Part shown: positions 1 to 8,398 of the stretch, one piece after another
Layout of the letters: the number at the start of each line of letters is the position of its first letter
Position numbering within the stretch: position 1 is the stretch's first letter
Origin: Corynebacterium phoceense
Lineage (GTDB): Bacteria > Actinomycetota > Actinomycetes > Mycobacteriales > Mycobacteriaceae
DNA: 49,727 nucleotides
Direction of reading: 5' to 3'
Assembly: GCF_900092335.1 (NCBI RefSeq)
Contig: NZ_LT596208.1
Coordinates: 100,789-150,515, forward strand
Position numbers and translations under genes: made by a program
The notes under the pieces: generated by a model
Told to the model about the DNA's origin: nothing
Seen by the model: only the letters and a program-made list of their open reading frames with translations
Databases searched by the model: none

Positions 1-1
1 C

Positions 2-1030
2 TATGTCAAGTCATTCCGCGCATTTTGGCGATGGCAACAGGAAACCGGATACCGCTTTGATAATCCCGCCATTGACCTAAAGCTCACTTTCACCGCAAGC
101 GAAGAACGGGACCAGGACCGCCGCGCCGCCGCAAATGACGACCCGCGGCAATATGGTCCACAACCGCGCGAACTGCCCACAGAATGGTCAAAGCTGTTGA
201 CGGACTGGACAAAGTACGCGCGCGCGGGTGGAACGCCGGAGTCAACACTAAAAACGCGCCTGTCTCATTTGCGCAACCTCGTCAAATTCCTTGAAAATAC
301 CGCCCCGGAACTCGTGACGCTGGACGACCTAATTGAATGGATGATTAGCAAAGATTGGGCACCCGAGACAAAGCGGCTAGCGCGTAGCTCTGTCAAGGGG
401 TTCTTTGAATGGGCCGTATTGGCAGGTCGGTTGACTCATGACCCGTCGCATGGATTACCGAAAGTCAAAGGCACTATTGGTATCCCGCGCCCTGCTACTG
501 AATCCGCCTATCAATTTGCACTCGTGGTCGCTAAACCACGGGAACGCCTTATGCTACGTCTAGCCGCTGAACTAGGTCTAAGGCGCGCGGAAGTTGCAAG
601 CGTACACAGCCGGGACATCATAGAACTTGAACATTGTCGCGCCCTCGTTATCAACGGCAAAGGACGAAAAGAACGAATCTTGCCATTAACGAATAGTATC
701 TACAGCGACTTACAGGAATTTGGACCGGGCTGGATATTTCCTAGCAAGTCAAAAACCGGACACATTACGCCGCACTATGTAGGGAAATTGGTAAGCGAGT
801 TGCTGCCGGAGGGCGTGACAATGCATAAACTCCGCCACCGTTTCGCAACCGTCGCTTATGACCAGACTGGCGATGTACTGGCCGTGCAACAAGTACTGGG
901 ACATAGTTCCCCCGCAACCACGCAACGATATGTGGCACTGTCTCAACGTAAAACCGAAGAACTTATGTCGAAAGTTGGTGCCATTTCCAACCCCGCAACA
1001 AGACCGCTGAATATATCAAAGTCACTGTGA
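2..1030 (+). CDS. Tyrosine recombinase (phage/element integrase A), 5' end cut by window
   Basis: Site-specific recombinase of the lambda-integrase class that would insert the first element into its att site. The frame is open from the left edge, so the start lies outside; 343 codons are visible. A SAM-like core-binding domain (about 190-460) is followed by the catalytic domain. The catalytic pattern is clear: Arg in GLRRAEV, HKLRH, LGHSS and a Tyr in TQRYVAL near the end. The first 150 bases (SFRAFWRWQ, then FDNPA) look like the tail of another core-binding domain, which could be a longer N-terminus or a remnant fused in frame. A TTG at 197 is possible but has no Shine-Dalgarno site. A terminator follows, then the hexamer array, then an att copy 1.4 kb downstream, so this integrase probably made that junction. 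Confidence 0.85.
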   Translation, partial: YVKSFRAFWRWQQETGYRFDNPAIDLKLTFTASEERDQDRRAAANDDPRQYGPQPRELPTEWSKLLTDWTKYARAGGTPESTLKTRLSHLRNLVKFLENTAPELVTLDDLIEWMISKDWAPETKRLARSSVKGFFEWAVLAGRLTHDPSHGLPKVKGTIGIPRPATESAYQFALVVAKPRERLMLRLAAELGLRRAEVASVHSRDIIELEHCRALVINGKGRKERILPLTNSIYSDLQEFGPGWIFPSKSKTGHITPHYVGKLVSELLPEGVTMHKLRHRFATVAYDQTGDVLAVQQVLGHSSPATTQRYVALSQRKTEELMSKVGAISNPATRPLNISKSL

Positions 1031-1037
1031 CGTTAAT

Positions 1038-1085
1038 CCCCCTTAGCCCTTATAAAGGCTACTAGGGGGCTTTGGGCTTTTCTAC
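1038..1085 (+). terminator. Rho-independent terminator of integrase A
   Basis: CCCCCTTAGCC (1038-1048) pairs with GGCTACTAGGGGG (1057-1069), leaving a small bulge, and a T-rich tail (CTTTGGGCTTTT) follows. It starts 8 bases after the integrase stop codon. Confidence 0.7.
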
Positions 1086-1096
1086 AAAAGACTTTC

Positions 1097-2305
1097 GTCT
1101 GTTCCCCCTCGTCGTCGTGGCCGTCGTCGTGGCCGTGCTCGTGCTGCCGTCGTGGCCGGAGCCGTGGCGGTGGCCGTCGTGGTCCTCGTCCTCGTCGTCG
1201 CCGTGTCCGCGCTCGTGGTCGTCCTCGTCGTCGTGCCCGTTGCGCTCGTGGCCGGAGCTGTGGCGGTGGCCGTCGTCCTCGTGCTCGTGCTCGTCCTGCC
1301 ATCGTGCTCGTGGCCGGAGCCGTGGCCGTCCTCGTCCTCGTCGTCGTGGCCGTGCTCGTGCTGCCGTCGTGGCCGGAGCCGTGGCGGTGGCCGTCGTCCT
1401 CGTGCCCGTGCTCGTGGTCGTCCTCGTCGTCGCCGTGTCCGCGCTCGTCGTGCTCGTGGCCGGAGCTGTGGCGGTGGCCGTCGTCCTCGTGGTCGTGGCT
1501 GTGACCGTAGTATCTCCGCTCTGGTATGGCTGTGACCGTAGTTTTCCCGTCGTCGTGCCCGTGGCCGGGGCCGTGGCGGCCGTGCTCGTCCTGCCATCGT
1601 GCTCGTGGCCGTCCTCGTGCTCGTGCTCGTGCTCGTGGCCGTCCTCGTGCTCGTGGCCGGAGCCGTGCCCGTCCTCGTGCCCGTGCTCGTCCTGCCATCG
1701 TGCTCGTGGCGGCCGTGCTCGTCCTGCCATCGTGCTCGTGGCGGCCGTGCTCGTCCTGCCATCGTGCTCGTGGCCGTCCTCGTGCTCGTGGCCGGAGCCG
1801 TGGCCGTCCTCGTCCCGGTCGTCGTCCTCGTCGTCGTGCTCGTGGTCGTCGTGCTCGTGGCCGGGGCCGTGGCCGTGCTCGTCGTGCTCGTGGCCGGAGC
1901 CGTGCCCGTCCTCGTCGTGCTCGTCCTCGTCCTCGTGGTCGTCGTGCTCGTGGCGGCCGTGCTCGTCCTGCCATCGTGCTCGTGGCCGGGGCCGTGCCCG
2001 TCCTCGTGCCCGCGCCGTCGTGCCCGTGGTCGTCGTCCTCGTCCTAGTCGTCGTGCTCGTCCTCGTCCTCGTGGTCGTCGTGCTCGTGGCCGGGGCCGTG
2101 GCGGCCGTGCTCGTCCTGCCATCGTGCTCGTGGCCGGAGCCGTGGGGTGGCCGTCGTCGTCCTCGTCCTCGTCGTCGTGCTCGTCCTCGTCCTCGTGGCC
2201 GGGGCCGCGCTGTCGTGCCCGTCGTCGTCGTCCTCGTGGCCGCGCTGTCGTGCCCGTGGTCGTCGTCCTCGTGCTCGTGGTCGTGGCGGTGGCTGTCGTC
2301 GTCTC
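1097..2305. repeat. 1.2-kb degenerate hexanucleotide array, almost A-free on the plus strand
   Basis: The stretch is built from 6-base blocks such as CGTCGT, CGTCCT, CGTGCT, CGTGGC and CGGAGC. By my line-by-line count there are only about 23 A residues in 1.2 kb of plus strand, six of them in one small insert (1497-1542). Every stop codon contains A, and the complement of every stop contains T, so lack of A on one strand opens all six frames at once. This explains the long overlapping open frames here. On the minus strand one phase reads as His/Asp/Glu/Gly dipeptides (CAC-GAG, GAC-GAG, GGC-CAC), but that phase changes repeatedly, because longer repeat units are not multiples of three. I see no single maintained frame and no ribosome site. 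A decayed acidic/histidine-rich gene or a non-coding structural repeat are both possible. Confidence 0.85.
1679..1774 (+). repeat. Three tandem 32-bp units within the hexamer array
   Basis: Units at 1679-1710, 1711-1742 and 1743-1774 are identical except for one base in the first. The core GTGCTCGTCCTGCCATCGTG recurs at four more places in the array (near 1290, 1587, 1965 and 2110). 32 is not divisible by three, so each copy shifts the reading frame. The copies abut without spacers. Confidence 0.85.
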
Positions 2306-2334
2306 GTTTCGTTCTGTGTGTTCGAACGCGGATA

Positions 2335-2357
2335 TTTTGTGTCTGTGCGACACAAAA
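2335..2357. terminator. Perfect hairpin at the right end of the hexamer array
   Basis: TTTTGTGTC (2335-2343) and GACACAAAA (2349-2357) form a 9-bp stem with a 5-base loop. With A and T at its ends it could act as a terminator in either direction and would isolate the array from its neighbours. No gene clearly needs it. Confidence 0.45.
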
Positions 2358-2471
2358 ACGACACACTTTCCACAAAAGCGGGTGCTACTGACTGGTGATT
2401 GTGCAACCTATAGTTACACCTAGTGCGACTGACTAGCGTTACCGATAACCTGAAAGTGTCGATATTCGTAA

Positions 2472-2500
2472 GTCGTAGGTTCGAATCCTGCCCCCGCTAC
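2472..2500 (+). repeat. att copy 1: 3' end of tRNA-fMet (junction between the two elements)
   Basis: A 29-bp sequence identical to 43281-43309. It contains the T-arm (GTAGG, TTCGAAT, CCTGC) and the 3' acceptor strand CCCCGCTAC, followed by CA, so an encoded CCA is complete. No 5' tRNA half precedes it, so this is an attachment core and not a gene. It lies between the end of the integrase A element and the left end of the 40.8-kb element. Confidence 0.85.
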
Positions 2501-2510
2501 CAACTTCCTG

Positions 2511-2548
2511 CCCCTACCAGTGGAAACGCTGGTAGGGGCTTTCTTTAT
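2511..2548 (+). terminator. Rho-independent terminator next to att copy 1
   Basis: CCCCTACCAG (2511-2520) and CTGGTAGGGG (2529-2538) form a perfect 10-bp stem, followed by CTTTCTTTATTTT. Its position 11 bases after the tRNA CCA is typical of a tRNA terminator brought in with the attachment site. Confidence 0.8.
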
Positions 2549-2994
2549 TTTCGGTAAAATACGCCATTTGGTGCACTAGATGGTGCACTAGGGTCTGAAT
2601 CCTGCACTAGATGAGACTGCAACACTCCAACAAAGCGGCGCTGTCTCCAGAGCTGTTGGTGGCCTAAACGACAGGATGTGTTGGTGAGGGGCTACGGCAA
2701 CGAGGAACGCCATGGGAGCCGGCAGTTCGGGGGGAGATCTGCCTGTGTGTATCGGGGGTGACACTGCTCAACCGTGGCGTTCCGAGAAAAGTATGGCACG
2801 GCTTTTGTTGTTCCGCATGTCGAGCGGTGAAAAGAAACTCTCTGCTGTACGTTATCGTTAATTTGTGAGTTGTGTTACACTTGATCTTACGTATAGCGCT
2901 TTCGTACACCTTCATCCTGCTGCTATGCCCTCATGGCGGCGCTGCAATCAGGAGGTACGGATCGACCGAATGTGAATACGAAGGATGTTGACGC
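2549..2994. other. Left-end intergenic region with integrase-type direct repeat
   Basis: No credible gene. GGTGCACTAGATGGTGCACTAG (2570-2591, given here as 22 bases in two halves: GGTGCACTAGA and TGGTGCACTAG) is identical to 43145-43166 near the right end, and a third partial copy TGCACTAGATGA is at 2603-2614. These look like integrase arm-type binding sites. The rest (2620-2980) holds only scattered short frames; a promoter for mod should lie here but I cannot place it with confidence. Confidence 0.5.
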
Positions 2995-4977
2995 ATGCGA
3001 TTCTTGCAAGAACTTGAAGAGGCCCTAAAGGGTGACGCCCGGTTCGTGTCCCAAGACGGCCGACTTCTCAAGCCCGTCATCCGAGATGCGGCGCACCGTT
3101 TAGATTCAGCGCTGCTCGAAACATTGCTGAGTTCCCCTCGGCTGGGTACCCACTTGTTCAAGGAGGTCGGTGGCTATACAGTCTTCGACTTGGAGAAGTT
3201 CATGTGGGTGGTTAATTCGAAGGAGTTCTTGCCCGACAGTTACACGAGCTTCCGTAACAAAATTGGGCTCTCCGCTGCGGACGGGGCGTTGGTGAGTTCC
3301 TTGAATGACGTTAGCCTCGTTTGGCCTTACAAAGACTGTGTTCTTGAGGGTGGGCAGGACAAAGAGGACGAGAAGCGAGACGAGGTCTTTTATAACGAGA
3401 CACTCGCCTCGGACGAGGTTGCTCGTTTGCTTGCGCCGAAAGCTTTTGTCAACGCGGTGCGGTACGACTCTGATGGCTCTAGCGCTGTGACGGAATTAAA
3501 CGAGGATGACAACCTCATCATCAAAGGGAACAATCTCCTTGTCCTTAGCTCGCTAGTCGAGCGCTTTGAAGGCAAAGTCAAGTGCATTTACATTGATCCG
3601 CCATACTACTTCCATGCTTCGAAGGAGCAGGACACCTTTGCTTACAACAGCAATTTCAAGAAGAGTACATGGCTAACTTTCATGGAGAAGCGGCTTCGTA
3701 TCGCCAAGCGGCTTCTTGCCCCGGACGGTGCCGTCTTCGCACAGATCAGCGATGACGGCGTGGCTGAACTCCATCTCCTGATGAAGGAAATTTTCGGGGA
3801 GGAGAATTTCCTCAACAAGATCACGGTAAGGACAAAGTCCCCTTCAGGGTTCGCCAGTGTCAATGCCGGTGTTTTTGAGACAGCGGAATATGTTTTGGCA
3901 TTCGGAAAAGATAAGCGCCGTTGGACGTTCAACACCCAGTACGTTGAGACTGGGTGGGATAGCAATTATAAGTTCGTCGTTGTCAACAAAGATGACCCGT
4001 TTGAAGATTGGGTCGTCTCCAATATTTACGACATTCTCGCTGAACAACACGGTTTTGACTCCGTGGCGGCAATGCGGAAAAGATGGGTAAAGCCGTCGTA
4101 GCCGAGATGGCTGCTGAGTACGCGCTAGCACATGCAGATGCCGTTTTCCGTTATACGGCGATCAGTAACAAAGCTGGTTCCGAAATTGTCGAAGTGCGAG
4201 GACTATCTAAGGAAAATCCAGACCGTATCTACGCAGTGGAGCGAGAAGGACAGTACACGGTATACGTCCACAATGGGCAAGAGATTGCTTTCTACTCGAA
4301 GAAAGTTCGCAACATCAACGGAGTCGATGCGCCAAGCATGGCTGTCACGAATATCTGGACAGATACCCCCTATGAAGGTATTGCGGCAGAAGGCGGCGTG
4401 AAGTTGAAAGGCGGAAAGAAGCCCGAAAAGTTGCTGCAGCGTATCATCGCGCTCAACACCAACGAGGGCGACCTTGTGCTTGACTACCACCTGGGCTCAG
4501 GAACCACAGCGGCTGTCGCGCATAAGATGGGGCGGCGCTACATCGGTGTGGAGCAATTGGATTACGGTCCCCAGGGAGCCGTCAAGCGTCTCAAAGGTGT
4601 GATAGACGGTGAACAGACTGGTATCTCGAAAACCGTTGAGTGGCAGGGGGGGCGGAGCGTTTGTCTACCTCGAACTCGCCCAACAAGGTGAGCAACTAAT
4701 GGATGCGCTCGAATCCGCAAAAGACTCGCAAGGTGTTCAGCAGGTTCTGGACCAAGCTACCAACGACGGCCTGCTAAGACCTTCGGTACTCCCGGAGTCG
4801 CTCCAGGGCGCTCAAAATGAGTTCGCCGGGTTGTCGCTCGCACAACAGAAGTCGGTCGTTGCTGAGCTTATTGACAAGAACCGTCTGTACGTCAATGCCT
4901 CTGAAATTAATGACATTACATACGAGCTAGACGAATCAGATGTTCTCTTCACTAAGAATTTCTATGAGGGGCGTTAG
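2995..4977 (+). pseudogene. mod: Type III N6-adenine DNA methyltransferase (Mod), split by two frameshifts
   Basis: Modification and specificity subunit of a type III restriction-modification system; it methylates adenine in a short non-palindromic site. The start ATG has AAGGA 9 bases upstream. The motif order is that of a beta-class enzyme: DPPY at residues 201-204, then LGSGTT near base 4490. Frame 1 ends at 4101 (about residue 361 of the protein). The protein continues in the frame opened at 4083 and then in the frame reaching 4977. The first shift fits loss of one A in AAAA (4078-4081, restoring Lys-Lys-Met-Gly). The second fits one extra G in a seven-G tract (4646-4652, restoring Gly-Gly-Gly-Ala-Phe). 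Joined, it is about 660 residues, the usual Mod length. res follows after 2 bases. The breaks may be real, phase-variable, or sequencing errors at homopolymers. Confidence 0.85.
4646..4652 (+). repeat. Seven-G homopolymer tract in mod (frameshift point)
   Basis: With seven G the frame reads Trp-Gln-Gly-Gly-Arg-Ser and soon stops. With six it reads Trp-Gln-Gly-Gly-Gly-Ala-Phe and continues to the natural end of mod at 4977. Homopolymer G tracts of this kind switch type III mod genes in some pathogens by slippage. Confidence 0.7.
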
Positions 4978-4979
4978 TC

Positions 4980-7649
4980 ATGACTACACCTACATCCCAT
5001 GACATGTTCCTATTTCAACAGCTTGATATGTTCTATGATTTTGGGAAGCGGCACCCCTTGCCCGCGCATCTCAAGAACAATTTGAGCGATCGTATCTCCC
5101 TGCGTGAATATCAGGAACGTGCTTTCTCCAACACTTTGGAGTACCTGGGGAACACTCAGTTCTCAAAGAATCGTCAAACTCACTTGCTGTACCACATGGC
5201 AACTGGGTCCGGGAAGACGGTGATGATGGCAGGGCTGATTCTTCACTACTACAGCCTGGGGTATCGTAACTTCATTTTCTTTGTTAATCAGTCCAACATC
5301 ATCGAAAAGACTCGGTCCAACTTTCTGGATGCCTCGTCAAACAAGTATTTGTTTGCAGAGGCTATCGAGATCAATGGTGTCCGAGTTCGGGTAAACGAAG
5401 TTTCTAACTTCGCTAGCACCGATCCTCATGCCATAAATCTGTGCTTCACAACCACTCAAAAGTTGCACTATGACTTCTTCGATGCGAAAGAAGACTCTCT
5501 CACCATAAGTGATTTTGAAGATACCCCTGTTGTCTTGATCTCCGACGAGTCCCACCATGTGAATACTCGCACCAAGAAGGCGACGAAGGCTGAGGCAGAA
5601 GAGGACAGGTCCTGGGAGTACGTTGTTAACACCGCGTTTCAAGCAAACCGGGAAAATGTCCTGCTTGAATTTACAGCCACTGTAGACCTACGCGACCCCA
5701 ATATCCTTGCCAAATACAAGAACAAGATTGTCTTTGACTATCCGCTAGCAAGATTCAGGGAGTCCGGTTTTACTAAGGACTTCAAGAATTACCAGTCTGT
5801 TCTTGATCCGTGGGGGAGAACGCTCCAAGCGCTCATTCTGTCGGAGTATCGCCGTAGCCTCTTCGCGGACCTCAAAGTCGCCGCCAAACCTGTGGTGCTG
5901 CTTAAGTCACAACGCGTCGATGATTCGCGGGATTTCTACGACGAGTTTTTCCAGCGCTTAAAGCGGCTAACGCCAGATGAAATTCGTGGGCTGGATACCG
6001 AAGGTCTGATCCACGAGGCTATAGAGTATTTCAGTGATAGGGACCCCAGTCTGCATTCCCTCTGCTTGAGTATTCAGCACGCTTTTGATGAAGAAAACGC
6101 CATCATCATGAATGGCAAGACGGATAACTCAGCTGAGAAGCAGCTGGCCGTGAACTCCCTGGAAGACGTCTCGAACCCCTACCGGATCATCTTCACTGTT
6201 GACATGCTCAACGAAGGGTGGGACGTACTAAATCTCTATGACATCGTGCGGCTCTATGAAACACGTCAAGGCGGTAAAGCAGGAAAGCCTGGTGCTTACA
6301 CCATCAAAGAAGCGCAACTTATCGGTCGAGGAGCGCGCTACTTCCCATTCCTGCCCGACGATGGAGAGCTTGACATAGAACCCGATGAAGCGTTTGTCCG
6401 TAAGTACGATTATGACCTAGGCAGTCCCTATCGACTGTTGGAGACTTTGTTGTACCACTCAAAGCAGGACTCCAAATACATCAATGAGTTGCGCACAGCT
6501 CTTCGAGGCACCGGTCTTCTTCCTCCAGTCGGCGTCGAGGTCACGTATGAGCTGAAAGAGTCCTTTAAGAAATCTACTTTCTTCCATGAGGCCCAGTTGT
6601 TCAGCAACAGACGGGTCGAGGTATCACGCGACGAAGTTACTGCACTAGACAATCGGGTCAAATCAGCGCTGTACCAAGTCGATGTCCGACGGACACCTTC
6701 TACGCTCAACAGTCTGCTGGATGAGGAGCCTTCTGCGCGTACAGCTGTATCCAGCACTAAGAGCGTGATTCAGCGCAAGAAGATCTCTGACATCCCTGCG
6801 AACATCCTGCTCGGGACCCTCGCTCGGTTCGACGGACTACGTTTCGATGTTCTAAGGCACTACTTTCCGAGCCTGAAGAGTGCTCACGAATTCGTGTCTT
6901 CAAACGCTTTTCTAGGCGACGTAGAAATTGTGTTCCAGTCCGACAACCGCGACCTAACCGCTGTTGACCTCGTGGAGGGACTTTCCAAGGTGTTCGAGTC
7001 CGTGGCAAGGTACTTGGAAACGGTTCAAGTAGCGTATCGAGGTACCACCAAGTTCTACCCGAGGCGGTTGAGTGAAGTTCTGAGGGACAAGAAACTTCAG
7101 ATTTCGGAGGTCATTGAGGGCGGCTTCGGAGACAGCCAGACCCGTGATCAAAGTAAAGATCATTACGTGGATCTGGACCGTGCGGAGTGGTACGTGTTTA
7201 ATGACAACTTCGGTACCAGTGAAGAAAAGGCGTTCGTCAAGTATTTCGCAACAGTGGTTGAGGATCTTAAACAGGACTATGACGAGGTCTATCTGATTCG
7301 AAACGAACGTCTCGCTCCGCTGGCAATCTACTCTTTTGAGACCGGAGAACGGTTCGAACCAGATTTCCTACTGCTACTACGTAAAGACGGCGACGTCGTT
7401 TCGCAACAGCAAATCTATATCGAACCTAAAGGTGAACACTTACTAGAAACAGATCAGTGGAAGGAAGATTTCCTGCTTTCACTTGACGCCAACGCTATTC
7501 CTCACAAGGTCTACGTGGACAACACCGACTACCGGATCATTGGTCTTCCGTTCTTCAACGAGGAGAACAGAATGAGTGAGTTTAGTACGGCATTTTCCAG
7601 TGCCGTTGATCCAAACCGAAGCTCGCAAATCCCTGAGCAAGGTGATTGA
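4980..7649 (+). CDS. res: Type III restriction enzyme, Res subunit (helicase-nuclease)
   Basis: 889 residues, normal for Res. It is the ATP-dependent motor and nuclease that cuts unmodified DNA in complex with Mod. Seen in order: an early Q-motif-like region with LREYQERA, Walker A MATGSGKTV (about 73-81), DEAD-type box DESHH (189-193), an SF2 helicase C-terminal half with MLNEGWDV and QLIGRGARY, and a C-terminal PD-(D/E)XK nuclease (PDFLL about 795, then IEPKG). It starts 2 bases after mod, so the two are co-transcribed and translationally coupled. Res needs Mod for site recognition, so the mod frameshifts should silence restriction too. The serine recombinase gene overlaps or follows its stop directly. 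Confidence 0.93.
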   Translation: MTTPTSHDMFLFQQLDMFYDFGKRHPLPAHLKNNLSDRISLREYQERAFSNTLEYLGNTQFSKNRQTHLLYHMATGSGKTVMMAGLILHYYSLGYRNFIFFVNQSNIIEKTRSNFLDASSNKYLFAEAIEINGVRVRVNEVSNFASTDPHAINLCFTTTQKLHYDFFDAKEDSLTISDFEDTPVVLISDESHHVNTRTKKATKAEAEEDRSWEYVVNTAFQANRENVLLEFTATVDLRDPNILAKYKNKIVFDYPLARFRESGFTKDFKNYQSVLDPWGRTLQALILSEYRRSLFADLKVAAKPVVLLKSQRVDDSRDFYDEFFQRLKRLTPDEIRGLDTEGLIHEAIEYFSDRDPSLHSLCLSIQHAFDEENAIIMNGKTDNSAEKQLAVNSLEDVSNPYRIIFTVDMLNEGWDVLNLYDIVRLYETRQGGKAGKPGAYTIKEAQLIGRGARYFPFLPDDGELDIEPDEAFVRKYDYDLGSPYRLLETLLYHSKQDSKYINELRTALRGTGLLPPVGVEVTYELKESFKKSTFFHEAQLFSNRRVEVSRDEVTALDNRVKSALYQVDVRRTPSTLNSLLDEEPSARTAVSSTKSVIQRKKISDIPANILLGTLARFDGLRFDVLRHYFPSLKSAHEFVSSNAFLGDVEIVFQSDNRDLTAVDLVEGLSKVFESVARYLETVQVAYRGTTKFYPRRLSEVLRDKKLQISEVIEGGFGDSQTRDQSKDHYVDLDRAEWYVFNDNFGTSEEKAFVKYFATVVEDLKQDYDEVYLIRNERLAPLAIYSFETGERFEPDFLLLLRKDGDVVSQQQIYIEPKGEHLLETDQWKEDFLLSLDANAIPHKVYVDNTDYRIIGLPFFNEENRMSEFSTAFSSAVDPNRSSQIPEQGD

Positions 7650-7651
7650 TC

Positions 7652-8230
7652 GTGCTCATCGGTTACGCCCGTGTGTCCACGTCCAAGCAGGGGCAGAGTC
7701 TCGACACCCAGCGCGAGGCGCTCATTAACGCTGGGTGTGATGAAAACCACATCTACTCAGACACCATCTCGGGCACCAAATGGCAGCGGCCTGGCCTCGA
7801 TGACGCTCTCGCGTACATGCGCCCGGATGACACACTGGTTGTCGCGCGCTTAGACAGGCTCGGCCGCAGTCTCGCTGAGACGGTCAATACCATCGCTGAC
7901 CTTGCGGAACGTGATATCAACGTCAAAGTGCTCGAACCAGCGCTCGACACCTCGCGGCCTGCGGACAAGGTGGTCATTAACGTCATGGCCTCACTCGCTG
8001 AGTGGGAGCGCGACCTGCTGATCCAGCGCACACGCGAAGGCGTGGCACACGCCCGTGCACAGGGCAGGGTGGCTGGGCCGAAGCCGAAGCTCAGCGATGA
8101 GCAGGCGCAGGTAGCCAAAGAACTCATCGACGGTGGTAAGTCCGTGAGTGCTGTCGCTAGGACGTTCAACGTCTCGCGGCCAACGATCTATTGTGCCATC
8201 GAGCGTATGGAAGAACAAACCCAGCAGTGA
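7652..8230 (+). CDS. Serine recombinase (resolvase/invertase family)
   Basis: Small serine recombinase of the Pin/Hin/Tn3-resolvase type, 192 residues from GTG 7652 (AAGG about 10 bases upstream; a TTG at 7646 is an alternative). The nucleophile Ser is in GYARVSTS near the N-terminus, followed by the conserved RLDRLGRSL and WERDLL patterns. A C-terminal helix-turn-helix (about 145-190, VARTFNVSRPTIY) binds the recombination site. It catalyses inversion or resolution by a covalent Ser-DNA intermediate. It overlaps or abuts the res stop (7647-7649), so it is probably in the same transcript. A perfect inverted repeat just downstream is a candidate target. Such genes are often carried by plasmids to resolve multimers. 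Confidence 0.9.
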   Translation: MLIGYARVSTSKQGQSLDTQREALINAGCDENHIYSDTISGTKWQRPGLDDALAYMRPDDTLVVARLDRLGRSLAETVNTIADLAERDINVKVLEPALDTSRPADKVVINVMASLAEWERDLLIQRTREGVAHARAQGRVAGPKPKLSDEQAQVAKELIDGGKSVSAVARTFNVSRPTIYCAIERMEEQTQQ

Positions 8231-8234
8231 CTGC

Positions 8235-8284
8235 GTCGCTAGTGCTTGCACCCTGCTAGTGCACCCCAAATAAGCACTAGCGAC
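8235..8284. repeat. Perfect 12-bp inverted repeat after the serine recombinase
   Basis: GTCGCTAGTGCT (8235-8246) and AGCACTAGCGAC (8273-8284), 26 bases apart, with another CTAGTGCA between them. No T-run follows, so it is not a standard terminator. It starts 5 bases after the recombinase stop and could be its res/crossover site. Confidence 0.5.
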
Positions 8285-8398
8285 GCCCTGAGCACGCTGG
8301 GGTGCTGTACAGCGAAGATGGGTGGGGTACAGCCCGGCAAAGCCGGGACCAAATACGAGGATGACCGCATTTATCCGTATTTGGCAAGGAGTGTCCAC

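Noticed and set aside
1679-1774. CRISPR-like array of 32-bp repeats
   Set aside because: The repeats abut directly with no unique spacers, and there are no cas genes in the window.
1033-2423. Several long overlapping open frames on both strands (up to 439 codons)
   Set aside because: They follow from the near absence of A on one strand. None has a ribosome site or a constant amino-acid theme; the frames only reflect the hexamer composition.
2430-2505. Complete tRNA gene at the left att site (also at 43240-43312)
   Set aside because: Only the T-arm and 3' acceptor strand exist; no D-arm, anticodon arm or 5' acceptor strand precedes them in either copy.
4060-4110. Programmed ribosomal frameshift in mod
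   Set aside because: The slip context (GGAAAAGATGGG) lacks a convincing heptamer and no downstream pseudoknot is evident. A second shift elsewhere would also be needed, so mutation or sequence error is simpler.
4083-4977. Two separate small genes downstream of a shorter mod
   Set aside because: Both pieces continue the methyltransferase in other frames, contain its second motif, and have no ribosome sites of their own.
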